Origin: Candidatus Latescibacterota bacterium
GTDB lineage: Bacteria > Latescibacterota > UBA2968 > GCA-2709665
NCBI GenBank assembly: GCA_030746455.1
Contig: JASLMQ010000705.1
Location: 1-6,285 of the forward strand
Direction of reading: 5' to 3'
Length of the DNA: 6,285 bases
This document shows, piece by piece, positions 1 through 6,099 of the stretch. The notes under the pieces are model-generated. The model was not told the DNA's origin, did not search any database, and saw nothing but the letters and a program-made list of their open reading frames with translations. The position numbers and the translations under genes were made by a program. Position 1 is the stretch's first letter. Every line of letters begins with the position of its first letter.

Positions 1-509
1 ACGTTCCGTGAGAAGACCTGAAGCGAACCCAGGGGCAGGCAATCGGTGCAGTCGTTGAAGACGGAAGCCGTTCTGCTGACCCAGAGCACCACCTGGGTGT
101 GATCGTCTCCGCCGCACGAGATCCACGCGTTCAGCTCGGACACGGTTCTCCAGTCGTGCTCGGACGTGCATGGCGCGAGTGTTGGATCGTCTCTTCGGTC
201 GGGAAGGTGGCTTGTGATGTACTGGAAGTTCTGCTTGAGCTGACTCCCCCGGTAGTTCCTGGAATAGCCACAGGCATCCGGGTAGGACGATGTGAAATCG
301 ATCCCGCCGTCATCGAGATCGCGCTTCGACCACTTGAGGATATCCGACAGGTCGAAGGACATCCTGCTATGGTCTTCATACAAGGTGAACCGGAAGCCGG
401 CTGCCAGCGCCTGGGAGAGAACCTCGATGAGCCGATGGAGCTGCGGCCGCACCTCGGCGAACGGATCCTTCGCCGGGTCCAGGGGATCGGTGAGGTCGTG
501 CTTGCCCAT
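1..509 (-). CDS. Partial unrecognised protein, C-terminus beyond window edge
   Basis: No family is recognised. The frame is open from a TAG at 545-543 to the window edge. The first in-frame ATG, at 509, gives 169 visible residues beginning MGKHDLTDPL. Support for coding: the third codon positions are GC-rich, and the product looks like a real protein (FTLYEDHSRM around residues 41-50, SELNAWISCGGDDHT around 124-138, and a CTDC pair at 154-157). The other two frames on this strand give stops or an Arg/Ser-rich shadow. A long plus-strand frame at 99-596 sits in exact antisense register, as do the shadows opposite the two genes upstream. The start is uncertain: no good Shine-Dalgarno precedes ATG 509, and coding-like sequence continues upstream through the TAG. 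A stretch ending in GFRFTLYE, preceded by HLFHG, faintly resembles the end of a polysaccharide-deacetylase-type domain; this is only a suggestion. It is probably the fifth gene of the operon, or a decayed one. Confidence 0.6.
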   Translation of the reverse strand, partial: MGKHDLTDPLDPAKDPFAEVRPQLHRLIEVLSQALAAGFRFTLYEDHSRMSFDLSDILKWSKRDLDDGGIDFTSSYPDACGYSRNYRGSQLKQNFQYITSHLPDRRDDPTLAPCTSEHDWRTVSELNAWISCGGDDHTQVVLWVSRTASVFNDCTDCLPLGSLQVFSRN

Positions 510-599
510 GCCGTGGAAGAGATGCTTGCCGACGACCCGTTGCTACCACAGGGCTTCAATGGTCTGCTCGAGCCTCCACGGCTCTGTGTCACCTGAGGG

Positions 600-1904
600 T
601 CAAGGCGCGTTGAAGATCCAAACGGTGTCGCGGTCGGTGATCAACAGCTCATCCGTGCCATCGCCGTCCAGGTCACCCACAGAAGGGGTCAGCGTTGCGC
701 CGTGGTACATCGCATGGTCGGAGCGGGGGTCGAGGCGGGCACGAGCGATGTGATCGGCGAAGCTGGACCTGGCTTCGAGACGGGCAAGCTCCTTCCCCAT
801 GGGATCTACCCAGACGACCCGGTGCTCACCGTCGAGCGGGTAGGGCCGCTCGACACGGATGAGGCTGTTGGGACCGTGTTCGGACGGCCAGTCTACGACC
901 GAATAGTAGCCCGGGCTGCGGTGCTTGGAGATGATCCGGCCATGGCCGTCCGTGATGACCGCGTGCCTCTCCTCCGAGGGGCCTGTCGCTTTGTCTATGA
1001 AGACAAGCTGCTGCCCCGGCAGGTCATCGAACAGCTTCACTGCGGTGACGTTCTGGCAATGGTGCATGGGTACGCGGAAACGGACCGTGCCGTCGACGTT
1101 GTGAACGGACGCGTCGTGCCCGTCGTGCGCCATGGCGATGACGAAGTTGCCCTTCCCGTCGGCATCGGCGATCGCGGAGCCATCGAGGTGGTCGTCCGGA
1201 GACAGGGGCGCGTGCGACCAGAGGCGTGTGAGATCGTTGTCGTAGAGACAGAATCCGATGACCAGCTCGTGCAGGCCGTCTCCGTCGATATCGCCGTAGT
1301 TGCCGAAGTGACCAGCTCCGGGTACGTCGTCTTCCTCCCACACGGTGTTGAGCTGGTGGTCCATCAGCAGGCTGGGGTTGCCGTAGCTGTGGGTGCGCGA
1401 ACTCGTTCCGCTCTTTGCGAACACGTGGTGGTTGCCGGAACCGTCGATCTTGACGGCCCGAACGAAGGCGCCGAATCCCGAATTTGGCATCATGCGGCTG
1501 TGGCGCAGCTCACCGGTCTCGCCGTCGTAGACGCGCAGCTGGTCCTGATGTACGAACATGAACTCGACGCGTCCGTCGGCATCGAGGTCCACGACGTCGC
1601 AGAACTCGGAGTAGTGGCCGTTCCACGAGAACGGGCGGCCGAGGTCCCACGGCTCGCCCACCTGCCAGATCATGCGTCCGTCGCGATCGACAAGGGTCAT
1701 GCAGAAGAGATCCTGGTCTTCCGCACCGGTCTTGTAGCCGGCGTTGATGTCTGACCGCGGATCGAAGGCTTCGTTCGCGTGTGCCCCTGCGCTCTGGAGG
1801 AAGAGCACCTCGCTCCTGCCGTCGCCGTTGAAGTCGGCGACCTTGACCATCGGACATCCCCAGGGACGCACGTCCCAACGCGCCGTTGCCTCTTTATGCC
1901 TCAT
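600..1904 (-). CDS. FG-GAP/VCBS-repeat beta-propeller protein
   Basis: The product is 434 aa with repeated calcium-loop-like blades: DFNGDGRSEVLF at 24-35, DLDADGRVEFMF at 106-117, DIDGDGLHELVI at 205-216, a degenerate DADGKGNFVI at 247-256 and DLDGDGTDELLI at 411-422. The DxDxDG pattern followed by a hydrophobic strand is the hallmark of FG-GAP/VCBS repeats, which fold as beta-propellers. Such repeats occur in integrin-like proteins, lectins and some polysaccharide lyases (the propeller of rhamnogalacturonan lyases is a loose analogue). No catalytic site is identifiable, so the role is open: ligand binding, scaffold or lyase. The ATG overlaps the glycyl radical enzyme stop as ATGA, with GAGAGG at 1920-1915 as a plausible ribosome-binding site, so the start is well supported and translational coupling is likely. 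There is no signal peptide or membrane segment, which is odd for a family that is usually exported. It ends shortly after the last blade at a TGA. Confidence 0.85.
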   Translation of the reverse strand: MRHKEATARWDVRPWGCPMVKVADFNGDGRSEVLFLQSAGAHANEAFDPRSDINAGYKTGAEDQDLFCMTLVDRDGRMIWQVGEPWDLGRPFSWNGHYSEFCDVVDLDADGRVEFMFVHQDQLRVYDGETGELRHSRMMPNSGFGAFVRAVKIDGSGNHHVFAKSGTSSRTHSYGNPSLLMDHQLNTVWEEDDVPGAGHFGNYGDIDGDGLHELVIGFCLYDNDLTRLWSHAPLSPDDHLDGSAIADADGKGNFVIAMAHDGHDASVHNVDGTVRFRVPMHHCQNVTAVKLFDDLPGQQLVFIDKATGPSEERHAVITDGHGRIISKHRSPGYYSVVDWPSEHGPNSLIRVERPYPLDGEHRVVWVDPMGKELARLEARSSFADHIARARLDPRSDHAMYHGATLTPSVGDLDGDGTDELLITDRDTVWIFNAP

Positions 1905-4069
1905 AGCTTACTTGCCTCTCCTGACGCCGCTTCCGCTCTGTGGATCAGCTGCTCCTGCTCGAGGGCGGACAATTCCACGAAGCGGGCGTTGAGTCCGGCG
2001 ACACGAACGACCAGGTCGCGGTAGCTATCCGGGTCGCGCTGCGCCTCCCGCAGCGTGGTGGCATCCAGCACGCTGATCTGCAACTCCTGGTCGCCCTCAC
2101 GGAAGAAGGCCTCCGCGAGGGGTCGAATCACCTTCAGGTCCGACTGCGGACCGCCGGGAAGCGTGAGGTTTAGGTTGTAGATCCCCGAGAACCACCGGGC
2201 CGCATCGAGCTTGAGCACGCTGTTGAGCATCGCCGTTGGGCCTTCCCCCTGTGTGCCAAGGACGGCTCCGACACTGTCTCCGACGGGGGAGCCCGCCTCC
2301 CGGCCGTCCAGCGTGGCGGGGATGGACTGTCCGTCGAGGAAATGGAGGGATCGAACCACGTGACATACGGCGAAGGGAGGGATGTCGCATTCCGCGGCGA
2401 CCTCACGCAGGGCGCGATCACGACGGGCGTTCAGCTCCAGGCCGAACCGGTCGGCCCTGTCGTCGTCGTTCCCCCATTTCGGCGCGCCGCCAATGGCACT
2501 GAGCACGTCCGCATCGCCGGCGTCGACCCCTTCGATGAGCTCGGAGAGCGTGTACGGACCCTCTTCTACCGTGAGGTGCTCAAATGCGGCCAGGGCGTTG
2601 ACGGCGTTGGCGGTTCCCCGGATGAACAGACCGTAGATATCGGTGTAGGGCATGCCGTGCAGGAGGTCCTGGCCGGACTCGACGCACGATCTGCAGCAGG
2701 CGCTGCAGAACGGGAACGGCACCCTATCGACCATCTCGTCCAGGCTCGCCCGCCGAGAGGCGACCCCCTGCATCACGAGCTCGCGCACGCGCTGCTCATA
2801 GCCATCCAGGATCGTGACCGTACTCACTTTCTCTTCGTTCGAGGATCGAAGGATCTGATCCAGGACCTTCAGGTCGTCAAACCCGGTTCCCTCGGAGAAT
2901 CCCGATTGGCAGCAGCGACCGGGGATCCCGAGCTCGTTGCAGCCGACGATGCAGTAGTCCCACGCATCCTCCGGGGCCACGCCGGCCTCTATCAGGCCGG
3001 GCACGACCTGATGGTCGTTGATCAGCAGCGGCATGGAGCGGCCGCGCGACAGCATGGCCAGCCCCTTGTCCCATACCGATTGATCGAGTCCATTGTGCCA
3101 ACGCACGAAGAGGTGCGGGTCGCTCACCGGTGTCCGGTCGAACGCGTCGAGGAACGCGTGGGTCACGGCATTGCAGACGTCACCCCGAAGGTGTGCGCCG
3201 CCGACTGTGATCGGCTGGGTCTTGGATCCGCGGCCCTGGAAGCTGTTCGACGCGATCTTGAGGAGAAATGCCCGGACCAGAGCAACGGCCTGTTCCGGGT
3301 TCTGTTCCACTTCGGGGCCGAAGCGCGCCAGGGCGCGATCGGGAAGGCCGATCGACATGGACAGGCCCTGCCCCTCGAGTACACTGGCGAGGTGGACCAG
3401 TGCAATGGCCTGAAGGCCTTCGAACAAGTCTCTCGCCGGCCGGGCGGGCACGCGCCTGCAGGCCTCGGCGACGCGATTCAGACAGGAGATCTCAAGGGGA
3501 TCGTCGCTTTCGGCGGCAGCCCGCTCGGCCTCCGCCGAAAATCGACCGGCCCATTCGATGACGGCCTCGCAGCTGATCGCCATTGCCTCGCGGTAGACTC
3601 GGCTTTCGGGAGGACCCGAAGACCGGTTCTCACCGATGCGCTCCAGGACATCGATCAGGCCTCGGTTGACGACAAGATCGAAGTCCAGGCTCATGTGACC
3701 GACACCCGCGATGCCGCCGAACTCACGTTCCTTCCAGAAGGACCGGATCTCCTCCGGGATCTTCCCCTCCAGGAATCCCTCCAGCTCGGAGTGCTCGATC
3801 GCAATCTGGCTGTTCACGCTGAGGCCGAATTCCGGGACGAGCATCCACGCGCGCAGGGCGGACGAGGTGTTTCCGGCGAAGACGGGATTCGAGCGGAGGT
3901 CGAGCGTCATGTGTCTCAGGATATGGCGGAAGGCAGCCGCGCGCAGGAGGGGCCCCGGCTTGCCCTCTTGCTCCGCATAGGCCTCTGTGGCCAGACGGGC
4001 CCGGTCGAGACACACGGTGTCCTGCGCCGTGAACAGGCGGTCCTCTATGGATTCGATGAGGGTGTCCAC
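1901..4069 (-). CDS. Glycyl radical enzyme, pyruvate formate-lyase-like, substrate unknown
   Basis: The product is a 722-aa oxygen-sensitive enzyme of the PFL/glycyl radical superfamily. N-terminal family signature: DRARLATEAYAEQEGKP at about residues 22-38. Core signatures follow: ITVGGAHLRGD near 287-297, PHLFVRWH at 318-325, INDHQVVPGLIEAGV at 350-364, and the thiyl site YCIVGCNE, with Cys377 and Glu379 in the C-x-E pattern of the dehydratase/lyase branch. PFL itself has adjacent Cys-Cys. The C-terminal domain ends in LVVRVAGLNARF, with radical Gly692; Leu-Asn replaces the usual aromatic-Ser/Thr. A Cys patch (455, 458, 459, 462) is also present. An open frame extends to an ATG at 4282, but its first about 70 residues are Arg/Gly-rich shadow of the M14 gene. 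GTG 4069 follows GGAG by 8 nt and begins DTLIESIED, so it is preferred; TTG 4072 is the alternative. Most characterised relatives have about 760-850 aa. A radical-SAM activase is required and is not in the window. Confidence 0.9.
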   Translation of the reverse strand: MDTLIESIEDRLFTAQDTVCLDRARLATEAYAEQEGKPGPLLRAAAFRHILRHMTLDLRSNPVFAGNTSSALRAWMLVPEFGLSVNSQIAIEHSELEGFLEGKIPEEIRSFWKEREFGGIAGVGHMSLDFDLVVNRGLIDVLERIGENRSSGPPESRVYREAMAISCEAVIEWAGRFSAEAERAAAESDDPLEISCLNRVAEACRRVPARPARDLFEGLQAIALVHLASVLEGQGLSMSIGLPDRALARFGPEVEQNPEQAVALVRAFLLKIASNSFQGRGSKTQPITVGGAHLRGDVCNAVTHAFLDAFDRTPVSDPHLFVRWHNGLDQSVWDKGLAMLSRGRSMPLLINDHQVVPGLIEAGVAPEDAWDYCIVGCNELGIPGRCCQSGFSEGTGFDDLKVLDQILRSSNEEKVSTVTILDGYEQRVRELVMQGVASRRASLDEMVDRVPFPFCSACCRSCVESGQDLLHGMPYTDIYGLFIRGTANAVNALAAFEHLTVEEGPYTLSELIEGVDAGDADVLSAIGGAPKWGNDDDRADRFGLELNARRDRALREVAAECDIPPFAVCHVVRSLHFLDGQSIPATLDGREAGSPVGDSVGAVLGTQGEGPTAMLNSVLKLDAARWFSGIYNLNLTLPGGPQSDLKVIRPLAEAFFREGDQELQISVLDATTLREAQRDPDSYRDLVVRVAGLNARFVELSALEQEQLIHRAEAASGEASKL

Positions 4070-4077
4070 CAACGGAT

Positions 4078-4081
4078 CTCC
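4078..4081 (-). promoter_or_regulatory. Ribosome-binding site deciding the glycyl radical enzyme start
   Basis: GGAG lies just after the M14 stop codon (TAG, 4086-4084). It is 8 nt ahead of GTG 4069 and 5 nt ahead of TTG 4072. This supports starting the glycyl radical enzyme here rather than at ATG 4282, which would need a 199-nt overlap with the M14 gene and an N-terminus that resembles no family member. It also indicates coupled translation of the two genes. Confidence 0.65.
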
Positions 4082-4083
4082 GG

Positions 4084-5214
4084 CTAAGGGAGCGCCTGCA
4101 GGTAGGTGGCCAGGGCCATTCCCAGGTCCTTTCCGAAACCGCGCGCAGATGCCTGCTTCACCTCCGCGCCTCGGGCGGTTGCGTAGGGAAGCTCTATGGA
4201 CGTGCCCAGTGCGACACCCGGAAGCTCGGCGACCCAGCCCGCGAAGCTTCTTCCGTCGCGATAGTTCTCCGCGGTGTTCCACGAGGTGCCGAAGGGCATG
4301 AAATCGGCTGCCAGAAACGGAAGGGGGCCGCTGGCGACGGACTCCAGAATCTGCGAGAAGCGCACCTGTTGCTGTGACATGTGTTCGTGGCGAGAGCCGA
4401 CCTGGTAGATCACCTCGTTGGTCCCGCCCGAAATGTGCGGGCAGTGCAGATCGAGACCGACATGGAGCCTGTCGTTCCCCCAGCTGGGGACCAGATCCCG
4501 AATTGCCCCCGTGGTCGCATAGAGACTCTCGCCTTCATAGTCTCTACCGTGGTCCCGAGGCCGCCGCCCCTTCCCCTGGTCTCCGTCTTCGACGCCGTCC
4601 TTGTCCACGAAGGGAACCAGCAGGAACTGGACGCGATTCCGCAGCCACTTGGACTCGTCTTCGTATCCGCTTGCGACCCACCGGATCAAACCCTCAAGGG
4701 TGTAGTTCACCATCATCTCGCAGCAGTGATGCCTGCAGGTGATGGCGGCCCTGTGCTGCGGTTCCGATTCGGGACGACCCAGCAGCATGTAGTCGACGTC
4801 GCGGGCCTTTGTCGTGGAACAAAGCTTGTGGCGCGAGGCTGTTGTGCAATCCAGCGTGTCCAGGAACCGTAGCCAATTGGATTCCTGGTAAGGCATCGCG
4901 AAGCTCAGCCTGACCTCGGAGGCATCCTCTGGGAAGCTGTACGAGAAGGCGTTCCCGTCGACCGCCTCGCTTCCCAGCCACTGCCAGGTTAGGCCTCCGT
5001 CGAGCGAGGCAGCCGGCCCCCGGGCGCCCAGCGCCCGGCTCGTGGTGAACTCGAAGTGGACCGTTCGGCCTCCCGCGCCACGAGCTCTGAAGCACCAGTA
5101 GAACCAGTCGTACTGCGTGTCGCGTAGGTCCTGGTGGAGTCGTACCCTGTCTCCGCTGATGTCGTCGACGATGATGTTCCCACCGGGGAACACGCTGTCG
5201 AGTTGGATGGGCAC
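4084..5214 (-). CDS. M14-family zinc carboxypeptidase-like protein
   Basis: The product is 376 aa. An N-terminal beta-sandwich (about 1-130, with a WFYWCFRARG strand and AMPYQESNWL at 106-115) resembles the N-domain of cytosolic-carboxypeptidase-type M14 enzymes. The metallopeptidase domain follows. Predicted zinc ligands are His163 and Glu166 in RHHCCE (HxxE motif) and His257 in LDLHCPH. The predicted catalytic Glu is Glu341 in TSIELPYA. Arg224 in DHGRDY would be the substrate-binding Arg of the usual N-R pair; the Asn is Gly223 here. The family hydrolyses C-terminal or side-chain amide bonds using zinc; the substrate is not readable. No signal peptide is seen, so cytoplasmic location is expected. 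The GTG start is 10 nt after GGGAGG (5230-5225), with an in-frame TAG at 5241-5239 limiting any extension. It lies 37 nt after the binding-protein gene and 14 nt before the glycyl radical enzyme, consistent with an operon. Confidence 0.85.
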   Translation of the reverse strand: MPIQLDSVFPGGNIIVDDISGDRVRLHQDLRDTQYDWFYWCFRARGAGGRTVHFEFTTSRALGARGPAASLDGGLTWQWLGSEAVDGNAFSYSFPEDASEVRLSFAMPYQESNWLRFLDTLDCTTASRHKLCSTTKARDVDYMLLGRPESEPQHRAAITCRHHCCEMMVNYTLEGLIRWVASGYEDESKWLRNRVQFLLVPFVDKDGVEDGDQGKGRRPRDHGRDYEGESLYATTGAIRDLVPSWGNDRLHVGLDLHCPHISGGTNEVIYQVGSRHEHMSQQQVRFSQILESVASGPLPFLAADFMPFGTSWNTAENYRDGRSFAGWVAELPGVALGTSIELPYATARGAEVKQASARGFGKDLGMALATYLQALP

Positions 5215-5224
5215 CGCCGGATGG

Positions 5225-5230
5225 CCTCCC
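5225..5230 (-). promoter_or_regulatory. Ribosome-binding site of the M14 gene
   Basis: GGGAGG lies in the 37-nt gap between the binding-protein stop (TGA, 5254-5252) and GTG 5214, with 10-nt spacing. It supports the non-ATG start. The gap shows no hairpin or terminator, so read-through transcription from the upstream gene is expected. Confidence 0.55.
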
Positions 5231-5251
5231 TGGTTGGCCTACCGCGCCAGA

Positions 5252-6004
5252 TCACCTCGCGGATTGGTGTTCCTTCAGGATGGCCTGTATCCGTCCCTCC
5301 TTCTCCAGCAGGGCCAGATCTCGGTTGAAGTACTCGAGCTTCTTCCGCGCCTGAGGGGTCTTCCGAGAGATCCCAACGTGGTTTGGCTCGATCGAGAGAG
5401 AGGGCTGCAAATAGTCGAATTCGCCAGCCGACTCGGCTATCTGGGTCTCCAACAAGTGCTTTCCGACAAATCTGTCCATGATCACGAGGTCGAGCCGTCC
5501 AGCCACAAGCTTGCCCAGATTCTGGATATCCTCCTTGACCGTCTGGACATGCAGTTGCTCGCGCACCCGTTCGAACCCCTCCGGATCCGCGTAGTCCATC
5601 CCTGTCCCGATCCTGTACGGTTTCAGCGCGAGATAGTCCTTCCCGTCGAAGACAATGTCGAGGTCCTTTCGCTTGAAAAAGACCACCTCGCAGGCGGGCA
5701 TTGGGTCGGAAAAGTACAGCCATTCCTTCCGGTCCTCCCGCTTCCAGATGGGCACCAAGCCATCGACACCGCCCTTCCTGGCCAATGCCGTCGCCCTTGC
5801 CCACGGGTAGTAGCGGACGTTGACCTGATAGCCGACCTTCGCGTACGCCTCCCGGACGATCCGGTTGATGAACCCACCGTGTTGCTGGGCCTCGCCTGTG
5901 TACGGCGGGTATTCGATCGAGGCGAGGTGGATCACATCCTCTGCCATGGCCTCCTGTGAGAGGCCCAAGAACACGAACCCGAGAACTGCAACTAACCTTA
6001 TCAT
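5252..6004 (-). CDS. Periplasmic substrate-binding protein, SBP_bac_3 (amino-acid-type) family
   Basis: The precursor is 250 aa. A signal peptide has a short basic start (MIR), a hydrophobic core and AMA before a likely cleavage after residue 21, leaving a mature periplasmic protein of about 229 aa. Family features are IEYPPYTG near 30-37, YYPWARATALAR near 65-76, a DGLVPIWKREDRKEWLYFSDPM-like hinge region (81-102), and LDLVIMDRFVGKHLL near 171-185. These match solute-binding family 3 proteins, most of which bind amino acids or small organic acids. It resembles the solitary short members often found without an ABC permease, and no permease or ATPase gene is visible here. The frame extends to ATG 6058, but ATG 6004 is chosen because it starts the signal peptide directly and lies 11 nt after GGAGG (6020-6016). 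It is probably the first gene of the operon. The ligand is unknown. Confidence 0.85.
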   Translation of the reverse strand: MIRLVAVLGFVFLGLSQEAMAEDVIHLASIEYPPYTGEAQQHGGFINRIVREAYAKVGYQVNVRYYPWARATALARKGGVDGLVPIWKREDRKEWLYFSDPMPACEVVFFKRKDLDIVFDGKDYLALKPYRIGTGMDYADPEGFERVREQLHVQTVKEDIQNLGKLVAGRLDLVIMDRFVGKHLLETQIAESAGEFDYLQPSLSIEPNHVGISRKTPQARKKLEYFNRDLALLEKEGRIQAILKEHQSAR

Positions 6005-6015
6005 CTTTCCCCGAT

Positions 6016-6020
6016 CCTCC
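6016..6020 (-). promoter_or_regulatory. Ribosome-binding site of the binding-protein gene
   Basis: GGAGG lies 11 nt ahead of ATG 6004, with a further purine-rich GGGGAAAG directly before the start. The alternative ATG at 6022 overlaps this motif and has no Shine-Dalgarno of its own. The site therefore supports the signal-peptide start. Confidence 0.5.
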
Positions 6021-6071
6021 ATTGCTGGCCCAAGCATGGCCGGCCCTCGTGGGGTCACGATACAACCCTAA

Positions 6072-6099
6072 CTCATGGCAGAACCTAACCCTTTGTCAA
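6072..6099 (-). promoter_or_regulatory. Possible sigma70-type promoter for the operon
   Basis: A perfect TTGACA is at 6099-6094. With a 16-nt spacer the -10 position reads CATGAG (6077-6072), only three matches to TATAAT, so the pair is lopsided and could need an activator. Two copies of GTTAGG (6089-6084 and 6072-6067) lie 17 nt apart across this stretch and might be a regulator site. The position, about 70-95 nt before the first start codon, is reasonable. The GC-rich host may not use this consensus. Confidence 0.3.

Noticed and set aside
131..592. Minus-strand frame of 153 codons starting at GTG 592
   Set aside because: The product is Ser/Arg/Pro-rich, as expected from a shifted frame. 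The overlapping frame running to the window edge looks far more like protein.
99..596. Plus-strand open frame of 165 codons near the left edge
   Set aside because: It is the antisense shadow of the partial minus-strand gene. It lacks a ribosome-binding site and has the Val/Leu/Glu-rich look of the other shadows.
702..1754. Plus-strand open frame of 350 codons opposite the FG-GAP gene
   Set aside because: It has the same antisense register effect. The Val/Asp/Gly-rich product is a mirror of the propeller repeats.
2342..4087. Plus-strand open frame of 581 codons opposite the glycyl radical enzyme
   Set aside because: It is in exact antisense codon register with a well-supported gene. High GC and a lack of TTA, CTA and TCA codons in the real gene keep the opposite frame open. 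Its product shows no family features.
4989..6065. Minus-strand frame of 358 codons spanning the binding-protein and M14 genes
   Set aside because: It is an Arg/Gly-rich shadow that covers two recognisable genes in another frame.
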